Shown: in pieces, positions 58,305 through 64,000 of the stretch | Position numbering within the stretch: the stretch's first letter is position 1 | Layout: every line of letters starts with the position of its first letter | NCBI RefSeq assembly: GCF_002102255.1 | Contig: NZ_LQPH01000153.1 | Coordinates: forward strand, 93,276-157,275 | From: Mycobacterium nebraskense | GTDB taxonomy: Bacteria > Actinomycetota > Actinomycetes > Mycobacteriales > Mycobacteriaceae | Direction: 5' to 3' | DNA: 64,000 bases | Translations under genes and position numbers: made by a program | The notes under the pieces: generated by a model | Seen by the model: only the letters and a program-made list of their open reading frames with translations | Databases searched by the model: none | What the model was told of the DNA's origin: nothing

Positions 58305-61076
58305 GTGGCAGGTAAGGCCCGCGTACACGAGTTGGCTAAGGAACTCGGTGTCACCAGCAAGGAAGTTCTCGCCCGTCTGAATGATCAGGGCGAATTCGTA
58401 AAATCCGCATCGTCAACGGTGGAGGCGCCGGTCGCTCGTCGACTGCGCGAATCCTTCGGAGGCGGCAAGGCGGCTCCCGCAAAGGCCGCGGCCAAGGCGG
58501 CCGCCAAGGCCCCCGCCAAGGGGCCGGACAAATCGCTCGACCAGGCCCTCGACAAGGCCATCGGCAATGGCGAAGCCACTGGCGCGCCCGCCGGCGGAAC
58601 GACGACCGCCGCCGCGCAAGCGTCCCCGGCCGCACCCGCGGAAGCGCCGGCGCACCCGGGCCCGGCGCCCAGCCGCCCGGCGCCTGGACAGCCGCAGCCG
58701 CCCGCTCCCGGGCAGCCGACCGGCCAGCCCGGACCCCAACCCGGCATGACGCCGGGTCCGCGCCCCGGTCCGGCGCCGAAGCCCGGCGTCCGCACCCCGC
58801 GCGTCGGCAACAACCCGTTCTCTTCCGCGCAACCGGTCGACCGGCCGATCCCGCGTCCGGTGCCCCGCCCCGGGGCGCCGCGGCCCGGCGGGCCGCGTCC
58901 CGGCGCTTCGCCCGGCAACATGCCGCCCCGTCCCGGCGGTGCCGCTGGTCAGGGCCGCCCGGCCCGGCCCGGCGCCCCGCGCCCCGGCGGTGGCCGACCC
59001 GGCGGACCTGGCGGCCGTGACGGCGGCGGCGGCAACTACCGCGGCGGCGCTGGCGGCGGAGTCGGCGCCCCGCCCGGTGGTGGCGGCGCTCCGGGAGGTT
59101 TTCGGGGCCGTCCCGGCGGCGGTGGTGGCGGCGGCGGCCGTCCCGGTCAGCGCGGCGGCGCGGCCGGCGCGTTCGGCCGTCCCGGCGGTGCGCCGCGGCG
59201 CGGTCGCAAGTCCAAGCGGGCAAAACGCGCCGAGTACGAGAACATGCAGGCGCCGGTCGTCGGCGGCGTGCGGTTGCCGCACGGCAACGGCGAGACGATC
59301 CGGCTGGCCCGCGGCGCATCGCTGAGCGACTTCGCGGACAAGATCAACGCGAACCCGGCCTCGCTGGTGCAGGCGCTGTTCAACCTCGGCGAGATGGTGA
59401 CGGCCACCCAGTCGGTCGGCGACGAGACGCTCGAGCTGCTGGGCAGCGAGATGAACTACGTCGTCCAGGTGGTCAGCCCGGAGGACGAGGACCGCGAGCT
59501 GCTGGAATCGTTCGACCTGACCTATGGCGAGGACGAGGGCACCGAGGAAGACCTGCAGACCCGGCCGCCGGTGGTGACCGTGATGGGTCACGTCGACCAC
59601 GGTAAGACCCGACTGCTGGACACCATCCGCAACGCCAGCGTGCGTGAGGCCGAGGCCGGTGGCATCACCCAGCACATCGGCGCGTACCAGGTGTCCGTCG
59701 ACCTCGACGGCACCGAGCGGCCGATCACCTTCATCGACACCCCGGGTCACGAGGCGTTCACCGCCATGCGTGCCCGCGGCGCGAAGGCCACCGACATCGC
59801 GATCCTGGTGGTCGCCGCCGACGACGGCGTGATGCCGCAGACGGTGGAGGCCATCAACCACGCGCAGGCGGCCGACGTGCCGATTGTGGTGGCGGTCAAC
59901 AAGATTGACAAGGAGGGCGCCGACCCGGCCAAGATTCGCGGCCAGCTCACCGAATACGGTTTGGTGGCAGAGGATTTCGGTGGCGACACGATGTTCGTCG
60001 ACATCTCCGCCAAGGAAGGCACCAACATCAAGGCGCTCGAGGAGGCGGTGCTGCTGACCGCCGACGCCGCCCTGGATCTGCGGGCCAACCCCGACATGGA
60101 GGCCCAGGGCGTGGCGATCGAGGCGCACCTGGACCGCGGTCGTGGGCCGGTGGCCACCGTGCTGGTGCAGCGCGGGACCCTGCGCGTCGGTGATTCCGTG
60201 GTGGCCGGCGACGCCTACGGTCGTGTCCGCCGCATGGTCGACGAGCACGGCGACGATGTCGAGGAGGCGCTGCCGTCGCGGCCGGTGCAGGTCATCGGCT
60301 TCACGTCGGTGCCCGGCGCCGGTGACAACTTCCTTGTCGTCGACGAGGACCGCATCGCCCGCCAGATCGCCGACCGGCGCAGCGCCCGCAAGCGCAACGC
60401 GCTGGCGGCGCGGTCCCGCAAGCGGATCAGCCTCGAGGACCTGGACTCGGCGCTGAAGGAAACCAGCCAACTGAACCTGATCCTCAAGGGCGACAACGCC
60501 GGTACCGTCGAGGCGCTGGAAGAGGCCCTGATGGGGATTCAGGTCGACGACGAGGTGGAACTGCGCGTCATCGACCGCGGCGTCGGTGGCATCACCGAAA
60601 CCAACGTCAACCTGGCGTCGGCGTCGGACGCGGTGATCATCGGCTTCAACGTGCGCGCCGAAGGGAAAGCGACGGAGCTGGCCAACCGCGAAGGCGTCGA
60701 GATCCGCTACTACTCGGTGATCTACCAGGCGATCGACGACATCGAGAAGGCCTTGCGCGGCATGCTCAAGCCGATCTACGAGGAGAGCCAGCTGGGCCGG
60801 GCCGAGATCCGCGCGATCTTCCGGTCCTCCAAGGTCGGCGTCATCGCCGGCTGCATGATCAGCTCGGGTGTGGTGCGCCGCAACGCGAAGGCCCGGCTGT
60901 TGCGGGACAACATCGTGGTCGTCGACAACCTCTCGATCACCTCGCTGCGCCGGGAGAAGGACGACGTGACCGAGGTCCGCGAGGGCTTCGAGTGCGGTAT
61001 GACGCTTGGCTACTCCGACATCAAGGAAGGCGACATCATCGAGTCCTACGAGCTCGTCGAGAAGGAGCGCGCCTGA
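58305..61076 (+). CDS. infB: Translation initiation factor IF-2
   Basis: A 923-aa GTPase that brings initiator tRNA to the 30S subunit. The N-terminal IF2_N (VHELAKELGVTSKEVLARLND) is followed by a long disordered Ala/Pro/Gly-rich linker (residues about 60-300, with many PGP, GGRPGG repeats). The G domain begins VVTVMGHVDHGKTRLLDTIR, then IDTPGHEAFTAMRARGA and VAVNKIDKEGADPAKIRG. Two beta-barrels and the C-terminal fMet-tRNA domain follow. GTG at 58305 follows GGAGA. Confidence 0.95.
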   Translation: MAGKARVHELAKELGVTSKEVLARLNDQGEFVKSASSTVEAPVARRLRESFGGGKAAPAKAAAKAAAKAPAKGPDKSLDQALDKAIGNGEATGAPAGGTTTAAAQASPAAPAEAPAHPGPAPSRPAPGQPQPPAPGQPTGQPGPQPGMTPGPRPGPAPKPGVRTPRVGNNPFSSAQPVDRPIPRPVPRPGAPRPGGPRPGASPGNMPPRPGGAAGQGRPARPGAPRPGGGRPGGPGGRDGGGGNYRGGAGGGVGAPPGGGGAPGGFRGRPGGGGGGGGRPGQRGGAAGAFGRPGGAPRRGRKSKRAKRAEYENMQAPVVGGVRLPHGNGETIRLARGASLSDFADKINANPASLVQALFNLGEMVTATQSVGDETLELLGSEMNYVVQVVSPEDEDRELLESFDLTYGEDEGTEEDLQTRPPVVTVMGHVDHGKTRLLDTIRNASVREAEAGGITQHIGAYQVSVDLDGTERPITFIDTPGHEAFTAMRARGAKATDIAILVVAADDGVMPQTVEAINHAQAADVPIVVAVNKIDKEGADPAKIRGQLTEYGLVAEDFGGDTMFVDISAKEGTNIKALEEAVLLTADAALDLRANPDMEAQGVAIEAHLDRGRGPVATVLVQRGTLRVGDSVVAGDAYGRVRRMVDEHGDDVEEALPSRPVQVIGFTSVPGAGDNFLVVDEDRIARQIADRRSARKRNALAARSRKRISLEDLDSALKETSQLNLILKGDNAGTVEALEEALMGIQVDDEVELRVIDRGVGGITETNVNLASASDAVIIGFNVRAEGKATELANREGVEIRYYSVIYQAIDDIEKALRGMLKPIYEESQLGRAEIRAIFRSSKVGVIAGCMISSGVVRRNAKARLLRDNIVVVDNLSITSLRREKDDVTEVREGFECGMTLGYSDIKEGDIIESYELVEKERA

Positions 61077-61543
61077 TGGCCGACCCGGCCCGGGCGCGCC
61101 GATTGGCCAAACGCATCAACACGATCGTCGCCTCGGCGATCGAATTCGAGATCAAGGATCCGGGGCTGGACGGGGTGACCATCGTCGACACGAAGGTCAC
61201 CGCCGACCTGCACGATGCGACGGTGTTCTACACCGTGATGGGCCGCACCCTGGACGACGAGCCGGACTACGCCGCCGCGGCGGCCGCACTGGAACGGGCC
61301 AAAGGTGCGCTGCGCACCATGGTGGGGGCCGGCACCGGCGTGCGCTTCACACCCACGCTGACCTTCACCCGCGACACCACGTTGGATACCGTGCAGCGGA
61401 TGGACGAGTTGCTGGCGCGCGCCCGCGCCGCGGACGCCGACCTGGCGCGGGTTCGCTCGGGGGCCAAACCGGCCGGAGAGGCCGATCCCTACCGGGGGTC
61501 AAGTGACGAGGACACCGGTGACGACGACCGACGCCAAGACTGA
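61076..61543 (+). CDS. rbfA: 30S ribosome-binding factor RbfA
   Basis: A 155-aa cold-shock ribosome assembly factor. The type-II KH fold includes ARRLAKRINTIVASAIEFEIKDP and VTADLHDATVFYTVMG, then TPTLTFTRDTTLDTVQRMDELL; an acidic tail (SDEDTGDDDR) ends it. ATG at 61076 overlaps the infB stop (TGATG). An open frame upstream in the same phase is an infB shadow. The last 26 bases overlap nrnA. Confidence 0.92.
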   Translation: MADPARARRLAKRINTIVASAIEFEIKDPGLDGVTIVDTKVTADLHDATVFYTVMGRTLDDEPDYAAAAAALERAKGALRTMVGAGTGVRFTPTLTFTRDTTLDTVQRMDELLARARAADADLARVRSGAKPAGEADPYRGSSDEDTGDDDRRQD

Positions 61544-62528
61544 GCTGTCCCGCGCCGCGGGAGCCGCGGCGCGCGTCGACGCCCGCGGCGCGGTCGAATT
61601 GCTTTCCGGCGCTGCGACTATCGCCGTGGTCGCCCATGTCCACCCCGACGCCGACACCATCGGCGCTGGCCTGGCGCTGGCTTTGGTGCTGGACAAGTGC
61701 GGTAAAGACGTCGAGGTCGGTTTCGCCGAGCCGGCGACGCTGCCGGAGTCGCTGGCGTCGCTGCCCGGTTGTGGGTTGCTGATCAGCCCGGATGAGATGC
61801 GGCGCGACGTCGATTTGGTTGTCACCGTCGATGTTCCCAGCGTCAAGCGGCTGGGCGCGTTGAGTGATCTGGCCGGTCCCGGCCGGGAGTTACTGGTGAT
61901 CGACCACCACGCCTCCAACGATTTGTTCGGGACCGCCAACTTCGTTGACGTGTCAGCGGATTCGACCACGATGATGGTTGCCGACATCCTCGACGCGTGG
62001 GAGAAGCCGATCGACCCGGATGTCGCGCACTGCATCTACGCCGGGCTGACGACCGACACCGGGTCCTTCCGCTGGGCCACCGCCCGCGCCCTACGGCTGG
62101 CGGCCCGGCTGGTCGAGACGGGCGTCGACAACGCCGCGATCAGCCGAACGCTGATGGACAGCCATCCCTTCACCTGGCTGCCGCTGCTGTCGCGTGTGCT
62201 GGGCTCGGCGCACTTGCTGCCCGACGCGGTCGGCGGCCGCGGCCTGGTGTATGCCGTTGTCGGACACCAAGATTGGGTCAGTTCGCGCGCCGAGGAAGTG
62301 GAAAGCATCGTCGACATCGTGCGCACCACGCAGCAGGCCGAGGTGGCCGCGGTGTTCAAGGAAGTCGGTCCGCAGCAGTGGTCGGTGTCGATGCGGGCCA
62401 AGGCCGACGTGGATCTGGCGGCCGTCGCGTCCGCGTTCGGCGGGGGCGGCCACCGGTTGGCGGCCGGCTATTCGACGAGCGGCCCGATCGACGACGCGGT
62501 CGCGTCGCTGCGCGCCGCCCTCGACTGA
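61518..62528 (+). CDS. nrnA: DHH-family oligoribonuclease/pAp phosphatase NrnA
   Basis: A 336-aa bifunctional enzyme that degrades nanoRNA and pAp, and in M. tuberculosis also cyclic dinucleotides such as c-di-AMP. The DHH motifs are VVAHVHPDADTIGAGLAL, LLVIDHHASNDLFG and YAGLTTDTGSF; the DHHA1 domain has AFGGGGHRLAAGYS. GTG at 61518 is chosen because GAGGA precedes it and the length equals the M. tuberculosis protein; a GTG at 61503 lies deeper in rbfA. It is the last gene of the operon visible. Confidence 0.92.
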   Translation: MTTTDAKTELSRAAGAAARVDARGAVELLSGAATIAVVAHVHPDADTIGAGLALALVLDKCGKDVEVGFAEPATLPESLASLPGCGLLISPDEMRRDVDLVVTVDVPSVKRLGALSDLAGPGRELLVIDHHASNDLFGTANFVDVSADSTTMMVADILDAWEKPIDPDVAHCIYAGLTTDTGSFRWATARALRLAARLVETGVDNAAISRTLMDSHPFTWLPLLSRVLGSAHLLPDAVGGRGLVYAVVGHQDWVSSRAEEVESIVDIVRTTQQAEVAAVFKEVGPQQWSVSMRAKADVDLAAVASAFGGGGHRLAAGYSTSGPIDDAVASLRAALD

Positions 62529-62542
62529 ATTCGATCGCCGGG

Positions 62543-63124
62543 CTAGAACGCCCAGCTGCCCGAGCGTTGCAGCACGAACCCGTGGTCCCCGCTGGTGGTG
62601 TCCAGGCAGGCGACGAGGTTGTCGGCGCCGACGGCGCACGTGACGTTCAGATAGGTCAACTTCTGGCCCGCGCCCAGCAACTTGCCGCCCGGCGGGAGGG
62701 CGGCCGGGTTGCCGCCGCACCCGCCGTACGACATGCGGCTCAACTGATAGCCGGGTCCCTTGAACTCGGCGGAACCGACCAGGCAGTCGCCCGGGTGCGG
62801 GCGTCCGCCGAGAACGGGAACGTCGTCGATCCCGGGCATGTCGCCCTTGCACTTGATGTCCTGTGACGGCTGCGGTGCCGGTGCCGGCCCGCCATAGAAG
62901 TCGCAGACCAAGGTGTAGGGAGTGGAGAAACTGATCCGGGGCGCGGTGCCCGGGCCGGAGCTGCTGACGTAGCCGTCCGCGGGGACGGGCGCGAAACCGT
63001 CCAGGTTGGGAAACCCCGGCGGCGGTAGCGCGGCGGCGAGCGGCGCCGTACCCGCGATCGTGGCCGCCGCCGCGAGCGTCACCGCGCCCGCGAGCGCTCT
63101 GATGACGTCGACGACAGCACGCAT
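62543..63124 (-). CDS. Secreted Cys-rich protein of unknown function
   Basis: A 193-aa exported protein. Residues 1-32 form a Sec signal (MRAVVDVIRALAGAVTLAAA, cleavage near PLAAA). The mature part has about six Cys that could form disulfides (TLVCDFYGG, DIKCKGD, GDCLVGS, YGGCGGN, NVTCAVG, LVACLDT) and ends GFVLQRSGSWAF. I do not recognise its family; the pattern resembles small secreted mycobacterial antigens. It converges on nrnA. The ATG at 63124 starts the signal peptide; the longer open frame is antisense to the next gene. Confidence 0.75.
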   Translation of the reverse strand: MRAVVDVIRALAGAVTLAAAATIAGTAPLAAALPPPGFPNLDGFAPVPADGYVSSSGPGTAPRISFSTPYTLVCDFYGGPAPAPQPSQDIKCKGDMPGIDDVPVLGGRPHPGDCLVGSAEFKGPGYQLSRMSYGGCGGNPAALPPGGKLLGAGQKLTYLNVTCAVGADNLVACLDTTSGDHGFVLQRSGSWAF

Positions 63125-63171
63125 CAGCTGATCGTATGGGCTGGCCGCGGCCGAGGTGGGCCGACCGCCAA

Positions 63172-63921
63172 TCAACGGACCTGGGCCCGCCCGCGCTGCA
63201 GCACCGCCTCGCGATTGGCGGCGATGTCGTCGCCGCTGGTCCGGAACTGGCGGGCCGCCATCGCTTCGAGCCACAGCCCGGCGCTGGTCTGCGAATCGTC
63301 GATCCGGTGATAGGACGCCAGCAGCGCGCGCACCGCGTCCTGATTGTTGCCGACGATCGACGCCGCCACCTGGCGGGCGGTGCCCAACAGCTGGTCGTGC
63401 GCCACCACCTCGGTCACCAGCCCGGCGCGCAACGCGTCGGTGGCGGACAGGTAATCCCCGGTCATGCTCATGCGCCGGGCCAGGCCGACGCCGACCTTCT
63501 GCGGTAGCCGCACGCTCAGCCCCCAGGTGGGCAGCAGGCCCACGCGCGCGTGGGTGTCGGCGAAGCGAGCGTTCTCCGAGGCGATCAGGATGTCGCAATA
63601 CAGGGCCAGCTCCAGCCCGCCGGTCACGGCGGCGCCGTTGATCGCACCGATGACCGGCTTGCTCAGCGGTGGCCACCGCGGGGAGATGTCCGGAAGCGCC
63701 GACTGACCGCCCAGCTCTTTGAGATCCAGCCCCGCGCAGAACACCGGGTCGGTGCCGGTGACGATGACGACGTCGACGCCGTCATCGGTTTCCGCGTCGG
63801 CCAGCGCCCCGAAGAACCGGTCCCGCAGCGCCGAGGACAGCGCGTTGCGCGACTGCGGCCGGTTGAGGGTCAGGGTGCGCACCCGCTCGTCGGTTTCGAT
63901 CAGCAGGATGTCGTCGGTCAT
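63172..63921 (-). CDS. echA16: Enoyl-CoA hydratase/isomerase (EchA16-like)
   Basis: A 249-aa crotonase-fold enzyme acting on acyl-CoA. The oxyanion-hole residues sit in VFCAGLDLKELGG and GAINGAAVTGGLELALYCD. The position equivalent to the second catalytic Glu in this family reads THARVGLLPTWGLSVRLP, with no clear Glu, which is seen in many mycobacterial EchA proteins that may not be true hydratases. Rv2831 (EchA16) lies near in M. tuberculosis; the assignment of the number is tentative. It is divergent from the window's right edge; dinF expected nearby is not present between nrnA and this gene. Confidence 0.8.
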   Translation of the reverse strand: MTDDILLIETDERVRTLTLNRPQSRNALSSALRDRFFGALADAETDDGVDVVIVTGTDPVFCAGLDLKELGGQSALPDISPRWPPLSKPVIGAINGAAVTGGLELALYCDILIASENARFADTHARVGLLPTWGLSVRLPQKVGVGLARRMSMTGDYLSATDALRAGLVTEVVAHDQLLGTARQVAASIVGNNQDAVRALLASYHRIDDSQTSAGLWLEAMAARQFRTSGDDIAANREAVLQRGRAQVR

Positions 63922-64000
63922 GAGTTTCTCCTATGTCAAGCCGCTGCCGGGTGGCAAGGCTGTTGACGGTTTTGTTCGTCGGTTCGCAGGTGATGAAAGA

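Noticed and set aside
58413..60470. A 685-codon open frame opposite infB
   Set aside because: Antisense to IF-2; the translation is His/Ala/Gly/Arg repeats produced by the GC-rich linker and G domain on the other strand.
1..64000. tRNA, rRNA, insertion sequences or integrase genes
   Set aside because: I looked for conserved tRNA arms, transposase DDE-type proteins and terminal repeats and saw none I could support; a dedicated scan would be needed to exclude small RNAs.

Overview
The window is a high-GC actinobacterial chromosome segment from a Mycobacterium. Mycobacterium-specific genes place it: an MPT63-like secreted protein, MPT53, Rip1, PPE-SVP proteins, mycothione reductase, EfpA and NicT. 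Gene order from pyrH to nrnA largely follows the block I know from M. tuberculosis as Rv2884 back to Rv2837c. The intact rlmN, the extra genes and the CsbD-type microaggregate-binding-like protein suggest a slow-growing non-tuberculous species, perhaps near the M. avium complex. That placement is inference.

Layout. 1-4.2 kb: a truncated MarR gene with a palindrome over its start, a ChaB-type stress protein, the MPT63-like protein, an acyltransferase, an orphan winged-helix regulator and the CsbD-like protein. 4.3-9.6 kb: pyrH-frr-cdsA-rlmN, a 57-bp tandem repeat at the 3' end of rlmN, then mpt53 with its CcdA-like partner. 9.7-17.8 kb: dxr-rip1-ispG-GNAT, a penicillin-binding lipoprotein and map. 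17.8-24.1 kb: cobQ, a degenerate alpha/beta hydrolase, a glutamine amidotransferase, and a decayed patch with one PPE gene, one PPE remnant and an apparently frameshifted exported-protein gene. 24.1-41.8 kb: an almost gap-free minus-strand island for a group 1h (high-affinity, atmospheric H2 type) [NiFe] hydrogenase. It holds hhyS, hhyL and hhyE, the uncharacterised DUF5947/DUF6084/441-aa/39-aa genes, a maturation protease, a complete hypABCDEF set with two HypC proteins plus a HypC-SIS fusion and a SIS partner, DUF6390, and a phosphodiesterase-fold gene. Upstream are the nickel permease nicT and a divergent Fur-family regulator. 41.8-53.1 kb: mtr, a hydrolase, mqo, a GNAT gene, and the chelatase-cobO-cobB-cysG corrin group, then efpA. 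53.2-64 kb: proS, a ferritin-like/lipoprotein pair, the rimP-nusA-ylxR-infB-rbfA-nrnA translation operon, a secreted Cys-rich protein and an enoyl-CoA hydratase.

The genes of the hydrogenase island form one programme. NicT would import Ni, HypA/HypB would deliver it, HypC/D/E/F would build the Fe(CN)2CO centre, the protease would finish HhyL, and HhyE would pass electrons on. A TGCAA-N5-TTGCA palindrome between nicT and the Fur-family gene resembles the Streptomyces Nur (nickel) operator. A second, looser match lies between hypB and hhyS. The parts of the island that look least understood are the tandem SIS and SIS-HypC proteins in a cluster without hypX, the 441-aa protein, the 39-aa membrane peptide, the four-cysteine Rieske-like end of HhyE, and a strong hairpin at the hhyS/hhyL junction.
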